The notes under the pieces were generated by a model. That model ran no database searches. It was given only the letters and a program-made list of their open reading frames with translations, and was not told the origin of the DNA. From Clostridia bacterium (lineage in GTDB: Bacteria; Bacillota; Clostridia; Oscillospirales; Acutalibacteraceae): a stretch of DNA of 64,000 nucleotides. Location: NCBI GenBank assembly GCA_017409845.1, contig JAFQRY010000026.1, positions 62,001-126,000 on the forward strand, in the 5' to 3' direction. Shown here one piece after another: positions 34,512-43,252 of this stretch. Positions within the stretch are counted from its first letter, which is position 1, and each line of letters starts with the position of its first letter. Both the position numbers and the translations under genes were made by a program.

Positions 34512-37115
34512 ATGAAAAAGAATATTCAGAAAGTATTGTCTGTTGTGCTTGTGCTGTTGCTTTTGTGCGGAAATGCTGCGTTTGCCACAAGCGGCGATGT
34601 AGACCCGGAAATAATAGCAGAAACAAGAGAAACCGCAATTCAGATTGAAAGCGAAGGAATTGTTCTTCTCAAAAACAAAGATAATTTTCTTCCGCTTGAA
34701 AACAAAAAGGTAAATATTTTCGGAGCAGGTTCGGTGTGCCCGTTTTTCGGCGGAGCAGGCTCGGGTGCAATAACAACAGATGACCCGATAACTCTTTATG
34801 AAGCTTTTGAAGCTGAAGGTGTTGAGTATAATCAGGAGCTTCGTGCTCTTTACGAGAAGCATTGCCTTTCAAACGAGCTTCCCAAAACAGATAATACCGT
34901 TATCAATAACCTTCTTCAGGTGCTTCTGGCTAAGAATACTCTTAATGAAATGGACCCCAAACACCTGACGAAAAAGCTTTTTGATAATGCTCTTGCTTTT
35001 TCGGATACGGCGATAATTGTAATCAGCAGAACCAGTGCGGAAGGAACGGACCATACGGTTGAAACCCTGAGCCTTTCTGATGATGAAAAAGCGATGGTTG
35101 AAAAGGTAACATCATCGTTTGAAAATGTTGTTGTACTTTTCAATATCGGCAATGTTATGGAGATGGGCTGGATTGATGATTACGAAAGCATCAAGGCTGC
35201 TGCGATTATATGGATTCCGGGTGAATTCGGAATGACTGCAGTGCCCCGCATGCTGGACGGAAAGGTCAATCCCTCGGGTAAGCTTACGGATACAATTGCA
35301 TACAGTATCAGCGATCACCCCTCAAGCGAATGTTTCGGAAGCAATAAGTATAACGGCGGCGAGCATTTTGTTGAATATTACGAGGGCATTTATATAGGCT
35401 ACCGTTATTTTGAAACCTTTGCAAAGGATAAGGTGCAATTTCCCTTCGGCTACGGTCTTTCTTATACTTCTTTTGAAAAATCTGTTGTTTCAACAGACTT
35501 TAACTCAGAAGAAATCAGCGTAAAAGTGAAGGTAACAAATAAGGGCGAAATGGCAGGTAAAGAGGTTGTTCAGCTTTATTACAGTGCTCCCTATACCGAA
35601 GGCGGCATTGAAAAGAGTGCGATCTGCCTTGGCGGCTTTGCCAAAACCGATACGCTTGAGCCCGGTGAAAGCGAAACTCTTACAATCTCATTCAAAACCG
35701 ATGACATGGCTTCTTATGACTACAAAGAAAACGAAGCATGGCTGCTCGAAAAGGGTACATATAAAATCATCGTTGCCAATGATGTCAGAAATCACATAGT
35801 AAGCTATAACTATGAAATACCGGAAACGAAAATAATAAAAAAAGATTCTGCGACCGGTAATGAAATCGAAAATCTTTTTGAAGATGTTTACAGCGGTTAT
35901 GAAATTATGTCAAGGGCTGATGTAAACGGAACATATCCTGAGCTTCGTGAGCTTGATAAAGGCGATTATCTGATTGATGTGGATAAGCTTCCTGATCCGG
36001 TAACTGAAGGTGAAAAGCCGAAGATGGGAGTCAGATACGATAAAACAATAACTCTGCAGGATGTTGCAAATGATGAAACACTCTGGGATGCATTTCTTGA
36101 CCAACTTACTCTTGATGAAATGACTATGCTTGTTATAAACGGCGGCTACGAAACTCACGGAGTTGAGCGTCTCGGAATTCCGCACACGATGGATAATGAC
36201 GGACCATCAAGCGTCAAAGGCAGAAACGGTCTTGTTTATACCGACAGCGGTACGGCTTATCCGTGTGCAACTGCAATAGGCTGCACATGGAACGTTGACC
36301 TTGCATACGAAATGGGAAAGGGTGCAGGCAAGGAAGCCAAGGATATGGGTACCGATACATGGTATGCTCCCGGTGCAAATATTCACAGAAACCCCCGTGG
36401 CGGCAGAAACTTTGAATATTTCTCTGAGGATCCTGTTATTTCCGGTGTTATGGCTGCTGAAATCATAAAGGGTGCAAATTCCGAAAATCTTGTGACAACA
36501 ATAAAGCATTTTGCACTTAATGACCAGGAATCTCACAGAAACGGAATTTTTACCTGGTGCGATGAGCAGACGATGCGTGAAATTTATCTTAAAGCTTTTG
36601 AAATTCCCGTTAAAGAAGCACAGCCCAGAGGAATTATGTCGGCATATAACCGTATAGGCACAAAATGGTGCGGTTCAAGCTCGGCACTTCTGAAAGACCT
36701 TCTCCGTAATGAATGGGGATTTGAAGGATTTGTTGTTTCTGATTATTCATCAAACTTTACGGGCAGCGGATACATGAGTCCCGTTCTTGCGGTTTATAAC
36801 GGAAACGATACCATACTTTCGGGAATGTGGGCGTTGCAGGCTGTGCAGCATAAGGCGGCTGTCAAGCTTGCTTACGCAAATGATCCTATCGGATTCGGAA
36901 ACGCATTGCGTGAAGCCTGCAAGAATCTGTGCATTATGAAAATGGAAACCAAAGCGTTCAAAAATCCCGAAATAACCTATGACTCATCACTTATCGGTTC
37001 ACTTGATACGCTTGATGACTGGGAATTTGAATTCCCCTATGTATTTACATTTATCAGATTTATTTTCAATAATTTCCTTAATGTTATAATCTATGCCTTC
37101 AGATTCATTCTGTAA
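34512..37115 (+). CDS. Secreted GH3 beta-glycosidase, permuted domains
   Basis: 867 residues with a signal peptide (about 1-25). Unlike the usual order, the GH3 C-terminal alpha/beta domain comes first (IESEGIVLLKN near 37), then a fibronectin III-like domain (about 310-420). The TIM-barrel N-terminal domain follows from about 510: ERLGIPHTMDNDGP, GANIHRNPRGGRNFEY, TTIKHFALNDQE and VVSDYSS, whose Asp is the likely nucleophile. Such inverted GH3 enzymes are known from Ruminococcus and Butyrivibrio. The last 25 residues are a hydrophobic tail ending NVIIYAFRFIL. Start ATG 34512 follows AGAGGTGG. Confidence 0.92.
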   Translation: MKKNIQKVLSVVLVLLLLCGNAAFATSGDVDPEIIAETRETAIQIESEGIVLLKNKDNFLPLENKKVNIFGAGSVCPFFGGAGSGAITTDDPITLYEAFEAEGVEYNQELRALYEKHCLSNELPKTDNTVINNLLQVLLAKNTLNEMDPKHLTKKLFDNALAFSDTAIIVISRTSAEGTDHTVETLSLSDDEKAMVEKVTSSFENVVVLFNIGNVMEMGWIDDYESIKAAAIIWIPGEFGMTAVPRMLDGKVNPSGKLTDTIAYSISDHPSSECFGSNKYNGGEHFVEYYEGIYIGYRYFETFAKDKVQFPFGYGLSYTSFEKSVVSTDFNSEEISVKVKVTNKGEMAGKEVVQLYYSAPYTEGGIEKSAICLGGFAKTDTLEPGESETLTISFKTDDMASYDYKENEAWLLEKGTYKIIVANDVRNHIVSYNYEIPETKIIKKDSATGNEIENLFEDVYSGYEIMSRADVNGTYPELRELDKGDYLIDVDKLPDPVTEGEKPKMGVRYDKTITLQDVANDETLWDAFLDQLTLDEMTMLVINGGYETHGVERLGIPHTMDNDGPSSVKGRNGLVYTDSGTAYPCATAIGCTWNVDLAYEMGKGAGKEAKDMGTDTWYAPGANIHRNPRGGRNFEYFSEDPVISGVMAAEIIKGANSENLVTTIKHFALNDQESHRNGIFTWCDEQTMREIYLKAFEIPVKEAQPRGIMSAYNRIGTKWCGSSSALLKDLLRNEWGFEGFVVSDYSSNFTGSGYMSPVLAVYNGNDTILSGMWALQAVQHKAAVKLAYANDPIGFGNALREACKNLCIMKMETKAFKNPEITYDSSLIGSLDTLDDWEFEFPYVFTFIRFIFNNFLNVIIYAFRFIL

Positions 37116-37140
37116 TTAAAATTTAAGGGAGAGAGAAAAA

Positions 37141-38025
37141 ATGATTCAGATTTTACAGAGAATAGTCGCGGTTATCATGTCTTCGTTCAGTGTTTTTACA
37201 ACCTTTATCGGCGGCTTATCATCCGAAGAATATGATGTTTTCAGCAATATTGCTTACGGTGAGGCTGAAAGAAACGTTATGGATATCTATGTTCCTGAGT
37301 CTGCTTACAACAATGAATATAACGGCGTTATTCTTTATATTCACGGCGGTTCATGGACCGGCGGGAAAAAAGAGGATATGGCGGAAAAATGCGAAAGGTT
37401 TGCAAAGAAAGGCTATATTACCGCAACAATGAATTATACGCTTTATGCTGACGGACTTTTCGGAAAGGTTACCGCTCTGACAATGTGTGATGAAATCGGG
37501 AAAGCTATAGATAAAATCAAGGCATTCTCTGAAGAAAAGGAGCTTAACATAACAAAGCTCGCGGTTTCCGGCTATTCCGCAGGTGCACATCTTTCAATGC
37601 TTTACGGTTTTTCAAGAGCAGATGAGTCATCAATTGAGCTTGTGTTTACGGCAAATCAGGTCGGACCTTCCGATTTTCATTCGGAGGTGTGGGGCAGCAC
37701 AGGTCTTGCAAGCATGCTTTCGGGTATCGAAATCACGGAGGATATGATTGCTGACGGAAGAGCTGAGGAGGTTATCGGTCTTGTTTCGCCGACTGCTTAT
37801 GTTACCAAGGATACCGTTCCTTCGGTGCTTGCTTACGGAGGCACGGATATGATTGTTCCTTCGGGCAATGCAGAAAGAATAAAGGCTGCTTTTGAAAATG
37901 CAGGTGCTGTTCACAGCTATATACTTTATCCGCTTTCAAATCACGGCCTGGGTCTTGACCCCTTGTGCGAAATGGAATATATCAACACGGTTGAGCAGTA
38001 TTGCCTTGAATATTTCGGTTATTAA
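37141..38025 (+). CDS. Alpha/beta-hydrolase carboxylesterase
   Basis: 294 residues with a hydrophobic N-terminus (about 1-22) acting as a signal or anchor. Oxyanion motif YIHGGSWTGG lies near 70, nucleophile elbow VSGYSAGAHLS near 142, catalytic Asp in GGTDMIVPSGN near 240 and His in SNHGLGLD near 267. It matches the BD-FAE/esterase-lipase type that can remove acyl groups from plant polysaccharides. Sits 25 bases after the GH3 gene behind AAGGGAGAG, suggesting a joint role in glycan breakdown (inferred). Confidence 0.85.
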   Translation: MIQILQRIVAVIMSSFSVFTTFIGGLSSEEYDVFSNIAYGEAERNVMDIYVPESAYNNEYNGVILYIHGGSWTGGKKEDMAEKCERFAKKGYITATMNYTLYADGLFGKVTALTMCDEIGKAIDKIKAFSEEKELNITKLAVSGYSAGAHLSMLYGFSRADESSIELVFTANQVGPSDFHSEVWGSTGLASMLSGIEITEDMIADGRAEEVIGLVSPTAYVTKDTVPSVLAYGGTDMIVPSGNAERIKAAFENAGAVHSYILYPLSNHGLGLDPLCEMEYINTVEQYCLEYFGY

Positions 38026-38046
38026 AAATAAAGGAGAAATAATAAA

Positions 38047-39138
38047 ATGGCAAAGATAGTTTCAATTCCGCTGGCAATAATTATGAGCATTGTTTCGTTG
38101 TTTTTCCCAGGAAAGGTTGAAAAACCTGACAGTGAGCAATGGTCCACCAACTATACTTATGTTTTTGTTCACGGTCTGATGGGCTGGGGAGAATATGATG
38201 CACATTATAAGCTGATGCCGTACTGGGGAATGTTTGGCGGCGAGCTGCTCCGCAAGCTTGATGACAAGGGGTATGACTGCTGTGCCGCATCGGTTTCGGG
38301 TACTGCAAGTGCATGGGACAGAGCATGTGAGCTTTATGCTCAGCTTACCGGAACGGTGGTTGACTACGGTAAAAGCCACAGCGAGCAATGCGGACATGAC
38401 AGATACGGAAAGGATTTTACCGGCAAAGCACTTGTTGAAGAATGGGATGCGGAAAACAAAATCAATCTTCTCGGTCACTCATTCGGAGGTGCAACAATCC
38501 GCGTTTTTGCAACCCTTATGGCAAAAGGAAATGAGGCTGAAATGAATGCAACTCCCGCAGATGAAATTTCGCCTTTATTCACGGGCGGTAAAGCTGACTG
38601 GATTTATTCTTTGACTTCTCTTGCTGCTCCCCATAACGGTACAACCGCCTACGGACTTGAAGATTCATCGCCTGAAAACACGGATTCAGCCGCATACGAT
38701 ATGTTTATTGACCATGCAATGGAAATCAACAGAAACATGGTCACCGATGAAAACACATATTATTTCTCGATTCCCTGCACTGCAACAACTCAGAACAGTG
38801 ACGGCACATTCAAGGCAGACAAGAGCAGAATGGAGATTCTTTTCCAGAGCAGTGCCGATGAAATCGGTATGCTGAAAGGTACAACCTCCGGTGGCTATGT
38901 TGTGGATGAAAGCTGGTTTGAAAATGACGGTCTTGTTAATACCGTTTCAGCAAAGGCACCCTCGGATGCACCAACAAAAAACTATGATAAGAATGATATT
39001 GATCCTGGAGTATGGCAGATAATGCCTGTTTATCAGGGCGACCACATGTCGCTTCAGGGCGGATTTTTTAAGGTTAACACCGATGTTGAGCGACTTTATA
39101 CAGAGCATCTCGATATGATTAACAGGATTTCAAAATAA
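38047..39138 (+). CDS. Lipase resembling family I.5/I.6 enzymes
   Basis: 363 residues with an N-terminal hydrophobic anchor or signal (about 1-22). It parallels Geobacillus and staphylococcal lipases: FVHGLMGWG near the oxyanion hole, HDRYGKDF, GHSFGGATIR with the nucleophile Ser near 145, SLAAPHNGTTA after it, NDGLVNTVSA near 300, and catalytic His in GDHMSLQ near 343. Probably a surface triacylglycerol lipase. Third gene of the GH3-led run; a strong terminator follows. Confidence 0.87.
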   Translation: MAKIVSIPLAIIMSIVSLFFPGKVEKPDSEQWSTNYTYVFVHGLMGWGEYDAHYKLMPYWGMFGGELLRKLDDKGYDCCAASVSGTASAWDRACELYAQLTGTVVDYGKSHSEQCGHDRYGKDFTGKALVEEWDAENKINLLGHSFGGATIRVFATLMAKGNEAEMNATPADEISPLFTGGKADWIYSLTSLAAPHNGTTAYGLEDSSPENTDSAAYDMFIDHAMEINRNMVTDENTYYFSIPCTATTQNSDGTFKADKSRMEILFQSSADEIGMLKGTTSGGYVVDESWFENDGLVNTVSAKAPSDAPTKNYDKNDIDPGVWQIMPVYQGDHMSLQGGFFKVNTDVERLYTEHLDMINRISK

Positions 39139-39150
39139 ACAGTATAAATA

Positions 39151-39193
39151 AAAAAGCGGCTTGCAGAGTCTGAAACTCTGCAAGCCGTCATTT
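39151..39193. terminator. Bidirectional terminator between two lipase genes
   Basis: Stem CGGCTTGCAGAGT (39157-39169) / ACTCTGCAAGCCG (39175-39187), A-run on the left, CATTTG on the right. Confidence 0.85.
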
Positions 39194-39199
39194 GTTATG

Positions 39200-41026
39200 T
39201 TATGCAAAAACCGTGTTGAAAAATTCTGTTATTGCACCGAATATTATGTTGAGAGAAATTCTCGGCATTTCTGAATAACCGTTAGTTCCGTAGTTTTCAT
39301 AGAGCCATTCCGAAAGATTTTCAAAGAAGGTGTAATCCTTGACCTCTTCAGCTTCCACAGCTCCGATTTTTACAAGGATTGCGTTGAGTCTGTTTTCAGC
39401 TTTTTCAAAATCGCCGGGCTCGCAAACGGTAGTATCAAGGAGAGTTTTTGCCTGAAGTACAGCTGCGTCAAGTTCCGCCTTGTCTTCAGCCGAAAGCGAA
39501 GCTTTGTCTATGCCATCTACGATTTCAAACATTTCGTGAAGATCCCACACATCCCTGCCGATGTTGAACTGCGGGAAAGCGGGTGAGGAATAAACGTCTG
39601 TGATATCATCATGTGCTATAAGATGAAAAGCAAGCTTGAGAATAACGTCATTATTACGGGTTCTTTCGTGTTTCTGACCGTCGAAATAGAAGGTTGTGTC
39701 AGGCAGAAGACCTGTTGATGCATCTACAACTCTGTCAGGAGAAATGTGATTGTGTTCGGGATTAGAACAATAGGTGTTTGCCTGAACATAATCCTCCGGA
39801 AGTGTTTCACCGACTTTTGCAGCATAAGCTCCCATTGAAGTTGAATCAAGCTGAATTATGTAGTCGGCATTCTGAGTGTTCCAGTTTTCTCCGACATTGA
39901 TCATGTTTACATCATATTCGGCAACGTTGAATATCTGAACGCCCTTCTCAAGGAGCTTTTTGATGTTTGCATCTGAGTTGAGCTGTGCCTGATAATATTT
40001 GTAGGTCTGTTCTTTGATGCTTGCCATTTCGGGCTTTGAAAGATACAGCTGAGCAGCGGAGGGATAATCACCCGAGGGGCAGAGTGCCCACATGCTTGTG
40101 CTTCTTGTCATAATATCTTCAACAAGGTATTTAACGCCCTTGTTAAGAGCACTCATAAGAACTTCATCGGGAAGGATTCTTGCGATAACCTCAATCATTC
40201 TCGAGGTACCTTTATCCATAAGTCCGCTGTTTTCAAGGAAACCGTGATAAAGATAGTCGGGATTGAGGAAATTGACTCTTCCGTTGAAAACATCGCCGAT
40301 AATGGTTGAACCGTCAAGAGCGGGAACAATGTATATTACCTTATGAAGAACATCCATGATTTCGGGATAATATTCAAAGATTGCATTTGCAAAGGTTCCG
40401 CCCTGGCTTATGGGAACAAGATTTATTTTGTTGTGTCCCGTCTGTTCCATAACCATATGAATGTAATCGTAAAGCTCTTTTGTTACATCAATATGGTTAC
40501 CGAATGAGTTGTAGGTAAAGTAATAAAGATGATCCTTCGGTAGGTCTGTGTGATAAAGCTCAAAGGGAATATGCTCGTTGATAAGCTCCTGCTCTTCTTC
40601 GGTGCATTCCGAATAGGGCTTGTAATATCTTTCGAGAATAACGTTGCCTGTATTCTGAGCTTCAAGATCGCTTGCGTTTATTTCGAAGCAGGTTTTGATA
40701 ACATCCGCAAAGGCATCCGAAAGTCCTGCGTCACGCTGGGTTATAAGCGATAAGAGAGCAGGTACGAGAGCTCTTTTGATGATCTTGGGAAGCTGAATAT
40801 AAGCAGGAAATGCCGAAACTCTTTTTCCGCTGTCGTCAACAAGAATTTCACCGTTTTCGTCTGCAACAAAAACGCCTGACTGACCGAGACCGGGAATGAT
40901 GATTGTGGGATAAAACTCACAGCTTCCATCGCAGTCGGTTTTCTTTTCTTCGACCGCAAAACTGCTGATGCCGAAAAGCGAAACAACAATTGCGGCACAA
41001 AGAAGGATTGAAATGATTTTTTTCAA
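39200..41026 (-). CDS. Secreted lipase-like alpha/beta hydrolase
   Basis: 608 residues with a signal peptide (about 1-24, SSFAVEE). FYPTIIIPGLGQSG near 38 resembles the oxyanion loop of lipases and LCAT-type acyltransferases. The nucleophile elbow is probably NLVPISQGGTFAN near 205. Catalytic Asp and His are not certain. A helical region follows near 515-560, and the end SLNIIFGAITEFFNTVFA is a hydrophobic tail. Start is TTG at 41026 after AAAGGAGC. It has no close family name that I can support beyond the fold. Confidence 0.65.
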   Translation of the reverse strand: MKKIISILLCAAIVVSLFGISSFAVEEKKTDCDGSCEFYPTIIIPGLGQSGVFVADENGEILVDDSGKRVSAFPAYIQLPKIIKRALVPALLSLITQRDAGLSDAFADVIKTCFEINASDLEAQNTGNVILERYYKPYSECTEEEQELINEHIPFELYHTDLPKDHLYYFTYNSFGNHIDVTKELYDYIHMVMEQTGHNKINLVPISQGGTFANAIFEYYPEIMDVLHKVIYIVPALDGSTIIGDVFNGRVNFLNPDYLYHGFLENSGLMDKGTSRMIEVIARILPDEVLMSALNKGVKYLVEDIMTRSTSMWALCPSGDYPSAAQLYLSKPEMASIKEQTYKYYQAQLNSDANIKKLLEKGVQIFNVAEYDVNMINVGENWNTQNADYIIQLDSTSMGAYAAKVGETLPEDYVQANTYCSNPEHNHISPDRVVDASTGLLPDTTFYFDGQKHERTRNNDVILKLAFHLIAHDDITDVYSSPAFPQFNIGRDVWDLHEMFEIVDGIDKASLSAEDKAELDAAVLQAKTLLDTTVCEPGDFEKAENRLNAILVKIGAVEAEEVKDYTFFENLSEWLYENYGTNGYSEMPRISLNIIFGAITEFFNTVFA

Positions 41027-41187
41027 TTTTTACACGCTCCTTTGGTTTGGGTTAATCTGGTAACCATGATAAAAGTATATTATCACAGAATAAACAATAT
41101 TTCAATAAAACTTTAACATATTTTTGTAACGTTACATATTTTATTCTTCAGCTTTTTGCAATTTTTGTGCGAATGGACAACTTTATA

Positions 41188-41216
41188 TTGTAAATAAAGA
41201 AAAAGTGATATATAAT
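41188..41216 (+). promoter_or_regulatory. Promoter of the MFS transporter gene
   Basis: TTGTAA (41188-41193), 17 bases, TATAAT (41211-41216), about 34 bases before the ATG. Confidence 0.7.
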
Positions 41217-41249
41217 CATATTGAATCGTTATGAAGGGAGAGCTTTTTA

Positions 41250-42692
41250 ATGACTGCCGTGAAACCCGATAAAACCGCAATCAGACGCGAAAAAGAAATC
41301 AGAAAATGGGAAAAGGAAAAAGCAAGACCTAAGAAAAATATGTATTTCGTTTATCTTGTTTTTATTATAGCTCTTATCTATGCAACGGATGAAATTGCAT
41401 CGCAGATAGGCACGCTTATGAAAACGGAAATTGCAAACGACCTTTTTTCAAAATACGGCGAAAGTTCTGTAGGTTTGCTTGATATTCTTTCCGTTCTTGT
41501 TGTTCCGTTTCAGGCTCTCGGACTTCTTTACAGACCGCTTGCTGACCGATGGGGCAGAAAAAAATTCCTGATTATAAATACCTTTGGCATGAGTCTTGCC
41601 ATGCTTATTATTTTTTTGTCAGGAAATCTGTTCGTATATTTTATCGGTGCTGTTCTTGTGCAGTTCTTTATTCCGCATGACATGCATGTTGTTTATATCA
41701 TGGAATCTTCCCCGACAAAGCACAGGGCACGCATCTATTCATCAATAAAATTTTTCGCAAACATGGCAGTAATGCTTATTCCTCTGCTGAGAAAAGCGCT
41801 GATGCATGATGCTTCTGAATGGAGACTTGTTTATTTTGTGCCAGCGATTGTTGGTGTGATAACATGTTTTATTGCTCTTGTTACTGCAAGAGAAACCGAT
41901 TCTTTTATTGATTCCCGTCTTCGCCATCTTCGCATGACCGATGAAGAACGTGAAACAGAAAAGAAACAGAAAAATGCTGAAAACGCACAGGGCGGACTTA
42001 TTCCTGCACTTAAATTTGCAATGAAGCATAATCAGCTGCGTTGGTTATATATCACATCGGCACTTGCGAATCTCGGCTTTATCGGCACAATCAATTATCA
42101 GGTTATCATGTCTTACGGATTTGCAAGGAATTATGTGGAAAACGGACTTTTTGCTTCACTCGGAGATGAAGTGATGAATGCCGTAAGCATCGGACCCGTT
42201 ACCGAAGCTTTGTTCATGTTTCCTGTCGGCTGTGCGGTTTCGCAGGTTATAATGGGCTTTGTTTCAGATTCAAAAGGACGAAAAACTGCCGCGATAATGA
42301 CTGCAGTCAATTGTCTGCTTGCATTTATAGGCTTTTCGGTCGGTGCAGGTATGGGATGGAATACATATCTCGTCGGATTCCTTTGCGGTGCCTGTATCGG
42401 AAGCTTCTATTCGACAAATGATGTTCTTATTATGATGATAGGTGAGTCATCACCCACCAATCTTCGTTCTTCAACAATGTCAGCACAGTTTATTGTTACC
42501 GCCGCGGGCGTTGCGATATCTTATATCGTAAGCCTTCCGCTTATAACCTTCCTCGGTAACAGCGTTACGGGCATAGTTTCGTTTGCACTTCTTGTTCCCG
42601 GATTTATTGCTGCATTCTTTGCTCTTGTGCGTAAAACACACGAAACAAAGGGAGTTGATATGGATAAGGTTACGGGTACCGAATGGGATTGA
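41250..42692 (+). CDS. MFS transporter
   Basis: 480 residues with about 12 membrane helices. The major facilitator signature after helix 2 reads RPLADRWGRKKF near 90, and the repeat in the second half is GFVSDSKGRKTAA near 335. The 30-residue N-terminus is highly charged (Lys/Glu/Arg), and the central loop (about 215-250) is long and charged. Substrate unknown. Its place between lipases and the redox operon leaves both uptake of sugars or lipids and steroid-type substrates possible. Confidence 0.88.
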   Translation: MTAVKPDKTAIRREKEIRKWEKEKARPKKNMYFVYLVFIIALIYATDEIASQIGTLMKTEIANDLFSKYGESSVGLLDILSVLVVPFQALGLLYRPLADRWGRKKFLIINTFGMSLAMLIIFLSGNLFVYFIGAVLVQFFIPHDMHVVYIMESSPTKHRARIYSSIKFFANMAVMLIPLLRKALMHDASEWRLVYFVPAIVGVITCFIALVTARETDSFIDSRLRHLRMTDEERETEKKQKNAENAQGGLIPALKFAMKHNQLRWLYITSALANLGFIGTINYQVIMSYGFARNYVENGLFASLGDEVMNAVSIGPVTEALFMFPVGCAVSQVIMGFVSDSKGRKTAAIMTAVNCLLAFIGFSVGAGMGWNTYLVGFLCGACIGSFYSTNDVLIMMIGESSPTNLRSSTMSAQFIVTAAGVAISYIVSLPLITFLGNSVTGIVSFALLVPGFIAAFFALVRKTHETKGVDMDKVTGTEWD

Positions 42693-42753
42693 TATTTGCA
42701 GGTGGTTGTTTTTGACGGCTTTGTTGCATTTACATTTTGACGGTAAAATAATA

Positions 42754-42788
42754 AGGTCAGGATTTCCGTGCTTCGGAGCTCCTGACCT
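42754..42788. terminator. Bidirectional terminator after MFS gene
   Basis: Stem AGGTCAGGA (42754-42762) / TCCTGACCT (42780-42788) with an inner CCG/CGG stem; flanking AATAATA and CAATTATTTT tracts. Confidence 0.8.
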
Positions 42789-42807
42789 CAATTATTTTAT
42801 ATTTGTA

Positions 42808-43239
42808 TCAGAATGCGATTATACCTGCATATGCGGCGTTTCGGCTGCTTGTACCGGTATAAACCGTGTAGTCTTTGTCAAGCATCCATTCACCGCTTTC
42901 GGGATTATAGAATTTAATATCATCAAAGTCAACTGTGATTTCAGCAACTGCGGTTTTTTCTGCATCAACCGAAATGCGCCTGAATCCCTTGAGCAGCTTG
43001 ACAGGTCTGTCTGTTTCGGTGTTGTTGCTTCCGATGTAAACCTGAATAACCTCGTCACCTGCACAGTCACCCGTGTTTGTGACCTCAACGGTTACTTTTA
43101 TGCTGTTTTCATTTTTGGTAATACGCGGTTCACTAATACTGAAGTCGGTATACGAAAGTCCGAAGCCGAACGGATAATCAGGCTCTGTACCTTTTTTGTC
43201 GAAAAGAGTATATCCGTGATAATATCCGTAGTCAATGCT
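42808..43239 (-). pseudogene. C-terminal remnant of a GH3 glycosidase
   Basis: About 143 codons encode only the end of a GH3 enzyme: the YHGYTLFDKKG and YPFGFGLSYTDF motifs, then a complete fibronectin III-like domain (TNTGDCAGDEVIQVYI). The catalytic barrel and about 600 residues are missing. Reading upstream, the homology stops at 43239 and the frame runs into the end of the flavoprotein gene. No ribosome binding site precedes a start. This looks like a deletion remnant, perhaps left when the redox operon was placed here. Confidence 0.75.
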
Positions 43240-43252
43240 TTGATGTAATCCA

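Noticed and set aside
42583-43248. 221-codon plus-strand frame covering the terminator and the GH3 remnant
   Set aside because: It runs through the MFS gene end, a terminator and antisense GH3 sequence; no coding signature.
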